A program made the translations under genes and the position numbers. From Aricia agestis (lineage: Eukaryota > Arthropoda > Insecta > Lepidoptera > Lycaenidae), in the NCBI RefSeq assembly GCF_905147365.1, contig NC_056418.1, forward strand, positions 8,555,262-8,619,261: 64,000 nt of DNA, in the 5' to 3' direction. The notes beneath the pieces are model-generated. The model saw nothing but the letters and a program-made list of their open reading frames with translations. It did not search any database and was not told the origin of the DNA. Shown here piece by piece: positions 11,501 through 18,900 of this stretch; position 1 is the first letter of the stretch; each line of letters begins with the position of its first letter.

Positions 11501-11637
11501 CCCACTTCTTGGTTGCTGGCTGGTTCTAAACCAGGTGTCCGGTTGCACTCCATGATTGATGCACTCGCTTCTGATGGTGTCTTCACTTTTTTACTCTTTG
11601 TTAACACCATGACACAGAGTGACTTTAGTGAATTCAT
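2459..11637 (-). CDS. Slmap: SLMAP-like protein, 5' part (FHA domain), partial gene
   Basis: This is the amino-terminal part of a sarcolemmal membrane-associated protein (SLMAP) homologue. In the known family the FHA domain binds phosphothreonine peptides such as those on Hippo/MST kinases and brings in the STRIPAK PP2A phosphatase; a long coiled coil and a C-terminal tail anchor follow. Two coding exons are visible: 11637-11419 (73 codons) and 2575-2459 (39 codons), both in phase 0, with GT donors and an AG acceptor. Joined, they give residues 1-112. The PRAIFSPHTNSLPFEERRV stretch before the FHA core and the Gly-Arg and Ser-Arg-His-His FHA residues identify the family. The intron (2576-11418) is 8.8 kb and full of transposons. 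Later exons, including the rest of the FHA domain, lie left of the window. Divergent from Lis-1. Confidence 0.85.
2641..3132. mobile_element. TIR element (AACCGACTT ends) split by a MITE
   Basis: The left end AAAACCGACTTCAA and the right end TTAAAGTCGGTTAAAA form inverted repeats. The interior is a typical lepidopteran interspersed repeat. It is interrupted by a second element at 2832-3001 whose ~33 bp inverted ends include AAGTTGATTCCTATGC. A fragment of the outer family recurs near 26393-26425. Confidence 0.55.
2832..3001. mobile_element. MITE with AAGTTGATTCCTATG ends, nested
   Basis: Inverted ends at 2832-2866 and 2967-3001, sharing GTACYATC and AAGTTGATTCCTATGCAA. It is inserted in the element at 2641-3132. 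A related end (TACTATCAGAGAAGTTGATTC) occurs at 53938-53958. Confidence 0.6.
3608..3640. repeat. Perfect 33 bp palindrome
   Basis: Two 16-base arms (CCCCTAGGTAGGGTTG and its complement) around one central G. Just beyond it lies more C/G-rich CCTAGGG sequence. Probably the core of a small foldback element. Confidence 0.7.
4185..4450 (-). mobile_element. Non-LTR retrotransposon 3' fragment
   Basis: On the minus strand it ends in the tail TTTGCTCGTTTGCCGCC and an A-rich run. Read on that strand with small gaps, it gives a LINE ORF2 C-terminus-like stretch (TVKLWNELSPVVFPDQYDLQ). It shares its 3' tail with the SINE copies listed below, so the SINE has probably borrowed the LINE tail. Confidence 0.6.
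4515..4645. repeat. Long hairpin element with 56 bp arms
   Basis: Near-complementary arms at 4515-4570 and 4588-4645 around a 17-base loop. The arms contain AATGTATGGAATTGACATAAG (21 bp including the last base) and outer TCGTTTCGCTT/AAGCGAAAACGA. A short foldback MITE. Confidence 0.65.
5081..5498 (+). mobile_element. TTAA-flanked MITE, copy 1
   Basis: 418 bp bounded by TTAA (5077-5080 and 5499-5502). The ends are GAGGGCGATTAAT and its inverted partner GGGTTAGTCGCCCCC. A second full copy at 32612-33041 has the same flanking TTAA, and a fragment lies at 28145-28240 in the other orientation. The TTAA duplication is what piggyBac-type transposases make, but the terminal bases are not the usual CCC. 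Confidence 0.7.
5738..6143. mobile_element. TAGGGTTGCCAG MITE carrying a nested Helitron
   Basis: Inverted ends TAGGGTTGCCAGGT (5738) and ATCTGGCAACCCTA (6142). The left subterminal part (GGATAAAGCTAGACATAGTC) is shared with the element at 18424-18572. A Helitron-like copy (5846-6040) sits inside it and so inserted later. Confidence 0.6.
5846..6040 (+). mobile_element. Helitron-like non-autonomous element
   Basis: It begins at ACTAATATTATAAATGCG, has a (GTCT)n run and a CTGAACCGATTTTGCTGAAA core, and ends with the hairpin GCAACGGAGTTGC followed by CTAG and T. The hairpin-plus-CTAG end is the Helitron hallmark. This abundant lepidopteran family is sometimes listed as a SINE. Confidence 0.75.
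6247..6535. repeat. Short-word repeat region (unclassified MITE)
   Basis: It starts AGGGCTCGATTACACC. It contains several inverted words, for example TTGGCCAATTTGATTGGCC. The right end is not clear. Its architecture resembles the short-word elements at 24034, 46911, 52966 and 57758. Confidence 0.3.
6566..6771. mobile_element. hAT MITE with perfect 8 bp target duplication
   Basis: 206 bp with inverted ends CAGTGTTGCCAGAT and ATCTGGCAACACTG, flanked on both sides by GTACTAGG (6558-6565 and 6772-6779). Inside, a ~36 bp segment (TTTTGCCCCTATCTTGG...) is present twice, at 6632 and 6705. The CAGTG ends and 8 bp duplication fit the hAT superfamily. Confidence 0.85.
7045..7130 (+). repeat. Variable-stem hairpin repeat, copy 1
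   Basis: Shared flanks CATCAATCCCCAAGC and CTATTGTGTCTGC...CCCACGATGGAG. The hairpin is decayed here (GCAG/CTGC). See the finding on the eight-copy family. Confidence 0.55.
8266..8316. repeat. Perfect 51 bp palindrome
   Basis: 25-base arms (ending GAGAGGCCGG) around a single C at 8291. The centre is GC-rich within an AT-rich region. An arm this exact suggests recent origin or active maintenance. Confidence 0.75.
8822..9233 (+). mobile_element. MITE with GACATCGGATTATATGCA ends, copy 1
   Basis: Inverted ends TAGACATCAGATTATATGCA and TGCATATAATCCGATGTC, flanked by TAATAAC (8815-8821 and 9234-9240). The left end contains a palindrome made of two octamer (POU-type) words, ATTTGCAT and ATGCAAAT. 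GTGCATATTT words recur near both ends. A second copy lies at 63301-63810 in the opposite orientation. The 7-8 bp duplication suggests a P- or hAT-type transposase. Confidence 0.75.
9840..10470. other. SLMAP intron, no feature seen
   Basis: AT-rich intronic sequence. No exon, repeat family member or clear inverted repeat was recognised. Confidence 0.4.
10476..10565 (+). repeat. Variable-stem hairpin repeat, copy 2
   Basis: AACCCATCAAGCCCCATAA flank, stem GTTCAC/GTGAGC, then GACACAATA and AACAATAG words. Subtype B, like the copy at 63053. Confidence 0.6.
10890..10978 (-). repeat. Variable-stem hairpin repeat, copy 3
   Basis: On the minus strand: AAGCCCCAAGT, the perfect stem GGTCACC/GGTGACC, AATAACAAT, then CCATCGAGGTATTAA. 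Confidence 0.6.
11238..11348. repeat. 111 bp AT-rich palindrome just inside SLMAP intron
   Basis: Arms of about 54 bp (AAGAAAATGTTCTT...GGTCAACTGGACAAATAA and complement) with a tiny loop. It lies 71 bp past the exon 1 donor on the minus strand and would put a strong hairpin in the nascent transcript. Confidence 0.7.
11419..11637 (-). CDS. Slmap: SLMAP-like coding exon 1 (residues 1-73)
   Basis: The ATG is at 11637-11635 and the donor is AAG|GTAATA. An in-frame TAG lies 14 codons upstream, so this is the first in-frame start; Met10 and Met29 are alternatives. Residues 1-45 are Ser/Thr/Lys-rich and probably disordered. Residues 48-73 match the start of the SLMAP FHA fold, including AIFSPHTNSLPF and the ERRVTVEQAVK strand that leads into the Gly-Arg of the next exon. 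Confidence 0.85.
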
Positions 11638-11676
11638 CGATAAAGCACAAACGAGACATTGAGAATCAAAATAGTC

Positions 11677-11724
11677 CTAGCACTTGTCCAAAAGTAGTGA
11701 AAAGAGAACACTTTTTTCTGCCAT
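11677..11724 (-). promoter_or_regulatory. uORF and YY1/Pho-like site upstream of SLMAP start
   Basis: A CAAGATGGC motif (YY1/Pleiohomeotic-like, common close to animal transcription starts) overlaps an ATG with A at -3 and G at +4. It opens a 15-codon uORF that stops 39 bp before the main ATG, in the same frame. If transcription starts further upstream, this uORF should lower translation; if the start site lies within the motif, the motif acts in the promoter instead. Confidence 0.35.
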
Positions 11725-12280
11725 CTTGTAGCAACTCCTGAGTGCAAATTTATTTATACGGCACGAGCAGATATCTTCATTATCTGAACACAATATACGA
11801 AACACTTATAAAATCAAAAAATGAAACTCGATTCCATTCGCTAACTGGTTTAGGTTTATTACATACACACACTTTAGAAAAAACATTATACGTAGAAAAT
11901 ACTAACTATTTATAGAATATAGCTAAGTAAAATACAAAGTAACTAAGCCCACGTTTCATAAAACATTAATTAGAATGGGCGTTAATCGAAATTGTCGTTC
12001 AGGGAACTTACGAAATGGGTGCACAAATCGGACATTTGTTTTGTTGAGTTGGGTAGGTAGATTAGACCACAGATAAAAAAATCCTAGTCTGTGTCCGTTA
12101 TTTTTACGACAGTATAGGTATTATAAGTTTAAGGTTATTTTCATACTTTGAGGCTTGAGCTACGTTTTTATAAAAATAATTATATGAATTATTACGTTAA
12201 AGACCAAAAATATACCTGATTCATAATATTGTTCAAGTTAATAAAAATAAAATTGTATATTATTATGATTTATGTACACA

Positions 12281-12443
12281 GTACAGCTCGACAAGGTTTT
12301 TTAGAACGTCGTGGGTGACATTGACGGAGGCGCTGCTGGTAAGGGAGAACTGTCAAACATATCGCAAAAATGACATTTTTGTATGATAGAAGCATTTAGT
12401 TCCTTTTCTCGCCACGTTCATATAAAGCCTTGTCGAACTGTAC
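12281..12443. mobile_element. MITE, family of three, copy 1
   Basis: Inverted ends GTACAGCTCGACAAGG and CCTTGTCGAACTGTAC. The core (ACTGTC, AAAATGACATTTTTGTATGAT, CCACGTTCAT) is shared, in the other orientation, with copies at 13631-13725 and 53938-54095. Confidence 0.65.
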
Positions 12444-12740
12444 AGCTTGGCAAAAAAGAGTATGGATTAAAATATGACGAGAATCCTAAATTAAGAAGAC
12501 TAATTCTTATTCCACTTGTCCTAATTTAGTAACTAAATCAGTTGTGACTTGGTTGTGACGACGCGGTGATTTTGGCCAGACGTCTTCATAATGGCTCCAG
12601 TTCTGTCAAAGCAACAAAAAATTGGTCTTCTCATAGGCTTAGCTGTTGGCTCAATGAAAATCCAAATAAATAAAAGGCGAAAAAGATGGTTGAAAGAATT
12701 TTTGCTCCACGAAAAATTATGAATTATGAACTTTCTGAAC

Positions 12741-13283
12741 TACAGTAGGGCCTCGGTAATCTGGACTCCCGCTTGTTTAGTGATCGCTGCAATCCGGCCG
12801 GCCAATGGGATTCGCGGGGAAGTCCGGTGAGTGTAAGTGCGGGCTGTCATAACTCATGAGCCAATGCGCCGTCAGTCTTTTGTTAATCGCTTTTCATGTT
12901 AAAGGGTTGATTCAGAGAGCAACGCAACGCGTAGATGCATTTCTAAATTTATATGGATTTGACAGATTCGCAAGACGTCTCACGCATGAAATTTGTCAAA
13001 TCCATACAAATTCATGCCGCGTCGCACCTCGCCTCACCATGTCACGTTGCGGTCTGAATTGACCCTAATACGTAGTACAGTGTCAATTTAGCGCGTTGGC
13101 TAAGATCATGGCGCCACCACGTAAATATTAGACATTGATATAAAAAAATTGATTATAGAAACTAAGGTTATACATGTGTTTTATTAGAACTATCTAACAT
13201 TAAATATTGCTATAATCTGGACGCCTCGATAATCCGCAAAGAGTCGTGTTTTTGCCTCTCCGGATTAATGAGGCCCTACTGTA
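12741..13283. mobile_element. pogo/Tc1-like MITE with TA duplication, carrying a nested element
   Basis: TACAGTAGGGCCTCGGTAATC at 12741 and its inverted partner ATTAATGAGGCCCTACTGTA at 13283. The TA duplication and CAGT-type ends fit Tc1/mariner (pogo-like). A single related end (TACAGTAGACCCTCATTAAT) occurs at 53869. A hairpin element (12903-13066) is inserted inside. Confidence 0.65.
12903..13066. mobile_element. Foldback MITE nested in pogo-like element
   Basis: Ends AGGGTTGATTCAGAGAGC and GGTCTGAATTGACCCT. The arms continue through GCAACGC and TATGGATTTGACA to a short loop. One of the short-word elements described in the findings. Confidence 0.55.
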
Positions 13284-13504
13284 CTTGGAATCAGCAGACT
13301 TTAAAAATTACCTACGAATGGATTCCAGATCGTATAACTATATATTGACTTTATTATAATTAACAATAAAAGGTTGAAACCATCTGGCAACACTGATTTA
13401 GTCAGTCAGAAGCCACACTTTTTCCGATTTAGTACACTAATTAGGATCCTAGCTTTCTAAATGTTATTCCACTTGACTAAATTTTGGTTACTTAATCATT
13501 AAGA

Positions 13505-13610
13505 CTGGATTGCACCAACTAACTTTAACTTTAACTGTAACTTTAACTTTGACTACAGTGCAAAATGTCAAATCTTTGATAAAGTTAAAAATGGACGCCA
13601 TCAAGACGCC
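13505..13610. repeat. MITE end with ACTTTAACTTTAAC repeats
   Basis: GATTGCACCAACTAAC followed by about five CTTTAA/CTGTAA units. This end type is common in insect MITEs. The opposite end was not found. Confidence 0.35.
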
Positions 13611-13630
13611 ATATTTAACCATAACCATAG

Positions 13631-13725
13631 AGCTTAACAAGGTTTTAAATGCACGTGGCGAAAAAAGGAACTAACGCTGTCATCATACAAAAACGCAATT
13701 TTTGACAGTTCTCCTCATAGATAAA
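13631..13725. mobile_element. MITE, family of three, copy 2
   Basis: AGCTTAACAAGGTTTTAAAT, GCACGTGGCGAAAAAAGGAA and TTTTTGACAGTTCTCC match the copy at 12281 in inverse order. It lies about 200 bp before the presumed Lis-1 first exon. Confidence 0.6.
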
Positions 13726-13879
13726 ATATTTTAAAGTTGCTGATGAAGTTGCCAGACTGAAAAAATGTTTCCCATTAGTGAACATAGATGGCGGTAAATG
13801 AAGTCTTTTGAAGGAAAAGAAAAAGAAAAATCGAATTCGCCATTGTATTGAATAAATTTGAGCCACTGCAACGAAACGG

Positions 13880-13971
13880 TTTTCTGCCTCAGGTCTTGTG
13901 TGTAGTGTGTTTATAGTGCGAGTGATATTTATCTAAAACAAAAGTGCAATATTTAGTGATTTCTATTTCTT
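13880..13971 (+). promoter_or_regulatory. Lis-1: Possible Lis-1 non-coding first exon and promoter
   Basis: A good donor (CTT|GTAAGTATT at 13971/13972) ends a unique, repeat-free stretch. The acceptor at 15810 opens the coding leader. No Inr or TATA could be fixed. Inferred from the splice signal and position only; an RNA read across 13971/15811 would decide it. Confidence 0.35.
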
Positions 13972-13984
13972 GTAAGTATTGAAT

Positions 13985-14950
13985 CATAATTTATTGTCGA
14001 AAAACCTTTTACAGAGTGACTGTTGTGAACCATGTCTAGATTTTTTCAGCTGGATTTAGTTCAATATGGCCGTTCCTCTTTCCAACGATTTTATTAAACT
14101 AACAAACTTAAGTGGAAATCTGGATTAGTAAAACCATTGATATTGAGATGAATTTGCCTAAAAATTGTATTTATAACCATTTTAGTTGATGTGGCAAATT
14201 GACATTGCATTTTGACATTTGATTTCTGAGTCATTTTGGAATTTGGAGTACCTACCTACCTAAGTAGTGCTGTAAATTACTACAAAATTCGCGCAAATAA
14301 TTCCTAAAGTAAGCTGAAAGACTAACTTCTAGGAAAATATCTGTATATAAATGTCCACCGAATTGATTAATATTCTTCTACACTTGTTATCCAAAAATCA
14401 ATAATTTTATCAAAACTTTTTCTGTGGTACCTGCAAGAGATTCTAAATATTGTGTATTATTATAAAATTATCATTATTTATTTTCCACTTTCTAATATCT
14501 TAAAATATATAGTAATTTATGTGTTGTTTACACAAAATTCTTGCAACTTTTTCTGTAATTAGTAATCATGGCAAGTGAATGTAAAAATGCAAAACATTGT
14601 AAGATAATCATAATAATTAGAGTATTATAATGCGCTTTCTTTACAAATTCATAAATAGAGGTAGTTGTTAGGTTTAAGTTGTAATTCACTTGTAAAGATT
14701 TTTATTATTTTTACCCAAGAGTGTACAGAAAAATTAGTAAATAACTATATTTTAAATATTTAGAGGTTAAATTCATCTAGTCATACTTAAACACTGTTCA
14801 GATTCATGTTCAGGCAAAACATAAACAACAGCACATTTAAATAGCGCTACAGCTTTTTAACTGAATGGATCAATTATTTTAGCTTTTGCTACTTTGCTGC
14901 ATCTTTCACATCTTGTGTACATCTTGTTCTAAAATAGAATATTTTATATA
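13985..14950. other. Lis-1 5' intron, no feature seen
   Basis: AT-rich sequence between the presumed first exon and the coding leader. No repeat family or exon recognised apart from short AT runs. Confidence 0.4.
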
Positions 14951-14959
14951 TATGACATA

Positions 14960-15107
14960 TCTATATATATATAAATGGATTTTTAAATGTGTTAGTCGCG
15001 CTAAAACTCGAAAATGGCTGGACGGATTGGGCTCATTTTAGTCTTAAAATATTCGTAGAAGTCCAGGGAAGGTTTTAAAGTGACACGAAGTTCACCGGGA
15101 CAGCTAG
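14960..15107 (+). mobile_element. Helitron-like element (TTCACCGGGACAG end)
   Basis: It starts TATATATAAATGGATTTT, carries GCTAAAACTCGAAAATGGCT, and ends AAGTTCACCGGGACAGCTAG then T. A second copy is at 62683-62819. Confidence 0.7.
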
Positions 15108-15161
15108 TTAGAATATATAAGTTTATATATTTTTAAAAGATGTTTTTTCGATGTAGCACCT

Positions 15162-15217
15162 GATAAATAACTAATTAGAATCGGACCAAGAGGTCCGATT
15201 CTAATTAGTTATTTATC
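15162..15217. repeat. Perfect 26 bp-arm hairpin
   Basis: Arms GATAAATAACTAATTAGAAT CGGACC and complement, loop AAGA (15188-15191). It lies 50 bp from the SINE at 15267. Confidence 0.75.
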
Positions 15218-15266
15218 GACCATAAATTCATAATTGTTTAATGGCAGGTTAGGTAACATATTTATC

Positions 15267-15641
15267 TTTTTTTTTTTTTTTTTTTTTTTTTTATGAAATA
15301 AGGGGGCAAACGAGCAAACGGGTCACCTGATGGAAAGCAACTTCCGTCGCCCATGGACACTCGCAGCATCAGAAGAGCTGTAGGTGCGTTGCCGGCCTTT
15401 TAAGGGGTAATAGGGGAGGGTAGGGAAGGGAATAGGGGAGGGTACGGAACGGAATAGGGGAGGGTACGGAAGGAAATAGGGGAGGGTAGGGAAAGGAAAA
15501 GGGTAGGGGATTGGGCCTCCGGTAAACTCACTCACTCGGCGAAACACAGCGGAAGCGCTGTTTCACGCCGGTTTTCTGTGAGGACGTGGTATTTCTCCGG
15601 TCGAGCCGGCCCATTCGTGCCGAAGCATGGCTCTCCCACGT
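15267..15641 (-). mobile_element. SINE, full-length copy
   Basis: On the minus strand: head ACGTGGGAGAGCCATGCTTC, the GCCGAGTGAGTGAG box, a CCCTACCCTATTCCC tract, then GGCAACGCACCTACAGCTCT, TTGCTCGTTTGCCCCC and a 26-base A run. The same family is at 28776, 33290, 37882 and 58467. Widespread in Lepidoptera. Confidence 0.75.
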
Positions 15642-15810
15642 CAAAAATCTTTTTTAATTGTTAAATTTAAATTCTAAATAGAATTATAAACATGTTGCTA
15701 AAACTCAATAACAGCTTTACAATATTTTTAAAATTTTTTAAGTGAAATAAATGTTTGAATTCATAAAAGTTGTGAAACGAATTTCAACATTGTATTTTAA
15801 TTTGTTATAG

Positions 15811-15913
15811 GTGTGATAATGGCAACGGCGTTTCTGCCGGCCCCAGTGTGAATTGTTAAGACTTTAGTGCAGTGAACCCGAGGGCTCGCCGCCTCAAAAG
15901 TTAACCAACCACA
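15811..15913 (+). promoter_or_regulatory. Lis-1: Lis-1 5' leader with a 10-codon uORF
   Basis: Acceptor TTTGTTATAG at 15801-15810. The leader holds a uORF (ATG 15819, TGA 15849-15851) encoding MATAFLPAPV, with A at -3 and G at +4. It ends 62 bp before the main start, so reinitiation would be needed after its translation. Confidence 0.6.
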
Positions 15914-15951
15914 ATGAAAATGGTGTTGTCACAACGGCAGCGAGAGGAATT
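15914..15951 (+). CDS. Lis-1: Lis-1 coding exon 1 (residues 1-12)
   Basis: Encodes MKMVLSQRQREE plus two bases of Leu13, the invariant Lis-1 start. Donor TT|GTAAGTG. The ATG has A at -3. Confidence 0.95.
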
Positions 15952-18900
15952 GTAAGTGTACCTTGTAAATTGATAATTTGTGTAGTGCATATCTTTGTTG
16001 TAGAGACAAATATGCTTAGAATACAGAATGACTTTAACAGTCTGTAAACTCTTTTAATGTTTATTTTAGAAATAGTTTATACAGTATTTCCAAGAAATTT
16101 TGGGGAGGGAAAATTGATTTATCACTTGATAGGTGCATTCTTATATCAATGTATTTTTAAAATTTTATTACTATTAAAACTATGGAGGGTAGGTGGAGGA
16201 AAACTATCTTATATGGGGGATATTTGAAAAAGTGTCCAGCTGCACGCAGTAAATAACAGTTGAAAAATTCTCCAAGAGTGGCGCTAGCTGCAGCAAAGGG
16301 TATGGAATGAATTGGTGACAAAATATAAATTGAAGTTAGCCGAATAGCCGAGTCACAGAATTACTGGGTTAATACCAATATATTTTGAAAAATATAACAT
16401 AAAATAGCTGAAATAAAAGCTGCTAAATGATTTAAAATTTACCCCGTTGCTACTGTAGCGCCACCCTAATTTAAGGCATTTCAGCGGACACTTTTTACAT
16501 ACAGACATGCCCGTACCCAGGTTCTGGGCCAGGGGGGGGGCAAATTACCCAGATTCTTGGGCAAATTACGCAGATTCTGGGCCAGGGGGGGGCAAATCAG
16601 ATTTTTATAAGCTAGGTTTTAATAAAGAATAAAAAATTAATAATTTTTAGTTGTAAGAATATTGTATTGCAAACAAATGGCAAGAATTCGTTTCATTATT
16701 TTTAATTTATAGATGAAATTACTAGATAATATACTTAGTAGGGATGTCAACATGATCCAGGTGATGTTTTTATCATTTGTTTTATTGTACACTAGCGACC
16801 CGGCCCGGCTTCGCACGGGTGGACATTGGTTTTTAAATTATTTTTTTTAAATAAAGGTAGTCAATCTTTAAGTTAAGCAGAACATAAAAATAGTTTACAT
16901 TATTTAGCCTGCAACTACTATATTATAATTATTATGTACATATAACACATTTTTATTGTATTTTTTTTTTATATTTTTATATTTTAAGTGTTATGTTTGA
17001 TTATTTTATCCTTACCTGCAGTCTTCTCTCATTAAATATAGCCTATATTCAGCAGAAATAGTGTGGATTAAAAAATATGCATTAATACTTCCATCGTGCA
17101 TCGGCATCGTGGGTATCGCAGACACAATAGATCTTCAATTGTTATGCTGGCAGCCGGCTGCCGCTATTGGAGATTTATAGTTAAAGAAATTAATTAATTA
17201 TAATAGCAATCAAAAATAATAGTCATTCAAAACTTATTTTAAAAAGTTCTAAAAATATTACTTTCGTAGTCATAACTTTTAAAGCTTTTTTGAAATTAGG
17301 ATTATAATAATGAAGCACGATAGTCTATATCAAATCAATAAAGCAGCACCCGGCTGTCGCATAACTATTGAAAATCTATTGTGTCTGCGATTCCCACGAT
17401 CGAGGTAATATTTACGTGGACTCTCCGGGCGAGTCTGTGGCACTGATAATTAAATCTCTCCCCTACCGCACGCACACCCGCGCATCGCGCCTTGACGCCC
17501 AATTCGCAACGTGCAGCAAAAATCGTAATATTTTAATTTCGCCATAACATTAAAACCAAACGTCCAATTTTAATCATTCAAAGACCAAATATTATCTACA
17601 TTAACTGTACTTAGTGATGAAATAATTTATTTTGATAAGGGTCAATAGCATGATTTAAATAAACGCATTTAAATATAGTCCAAAAAAAATTCTAGATTTT
17701 TTAATAAAAAAATGGTTATTGTGCCTCACTCAACATAGATAGGTATAGTGTGTCGCGGACTTTTTTGTAGATATTTAAAAGATCTATAATTACTTAGAAC
17801 ATTTTATGCCTCTATCTTTTATAGTTTAGGCAGCGTACGCAAAATAAGTAACTTTTCTGGTTGATTTTTTAAACCTTGCGTCCGAAAATCCCAAATATCT
17901 TACGGAACCTTATATTTTTCCAAAATAAAAATTAGCCTATGTTCAGCAGAAATAATGCAGGATTCCAATGGTAAAAGAATTTTTCAAATCGGTCTAGTAG
18001 TTTCGGAGCCTATTCGACTCAAACAAACAAACAAACAAACAAACAAACAAAAAATCAAATCTTTCCTCTTTATAATAGTAGTGTAGACAATCAGTAGAAA
18101 GCATTAAACAGGTGAGACGTACAATGCCATGACTGTTAGGATGTTTCTATTTGTCATTGTTGCATATAACAAAAAAAAAAGTTTTTTTTGTTTGTTTTTA
18201 AGATCATTATCAGCACAAGCTCAGTGATTGTAAAATGAGTCAGCTCTACCATAATATATGTGTGCAATATGTAACATGTGGGTATTAAAATGGAATCTGA
18301 AGGTCGATTCTACTAAAAATAAAGTTTCGATAAGGTTTTGCTGAAGTTTTGATGTAATAAAAGTAAGCTGACGTCAAAATGTTTATTAATCAATATCAGC
18401 TCCGGATTAGTAGGTATAGTTAATCAGGGTAAGTTCAGAATTCGGATACAGGGTAAGTACGGGTGTCCGGATAAAGCCGGATACAGTCAGGCTTTTTTTT
18501 AAAACACTGTCTAATTTAGTGATAAGTTGAATTATCCGGACTTACCCTGTGTCCGAACTTACCCTAATAAACCTTGTACCTTAAACTTCTGTCCAAAAAA
18601 CGTAAGAAACCAAACAAGTAGTTTATTTGAAAAGTGACAGGTATTAAGAAACTAGACTTAAAAATGTTGGACATTGGAAAATTACGGCATTATAGTTTTA
18701 TACGATAAAGTTCTTAATAGGGTTCCGTACCCAAAGGGACCTTATTACTGGGACTTCAATGTCTGTCTGTCTGTCTGTCTATTTCTCTCCAGGCTGTTAC
18801 TCAATAATCGCTATACCTAGACTTCTGAAATTTTCACAGATTGTGTATTTCTGTTGCCACTTACAACAAATATACTATAAAAAACAAAATTAATATTTAA

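Larger units (their letters stand above)
16792..18088 (-). mobile_element. Helitron-like element, about 1.3 kb
   Basis: On the minus strand it ends GTGCGAAGCCGGGCCGGG TCG then CTAG, a 3' hairpin plus CTAG, and begins near TCTACACTACTATTATAAAG. It holds an (AAAC)n run at 18022-18051, a duplicated AGCCTATRTTCAGCAGAAAT segment (17039 and 17933), and two copies of the variable-stem hairpin repeat. Confidence 0.65.

Noticed and set aside
15323..15547. Pro-rich frames over SINE copies (also 33231, 37775, 58415)
   Set aside because: Translations of the CCCTACCCTATTCCC tract and tail of the SINE.
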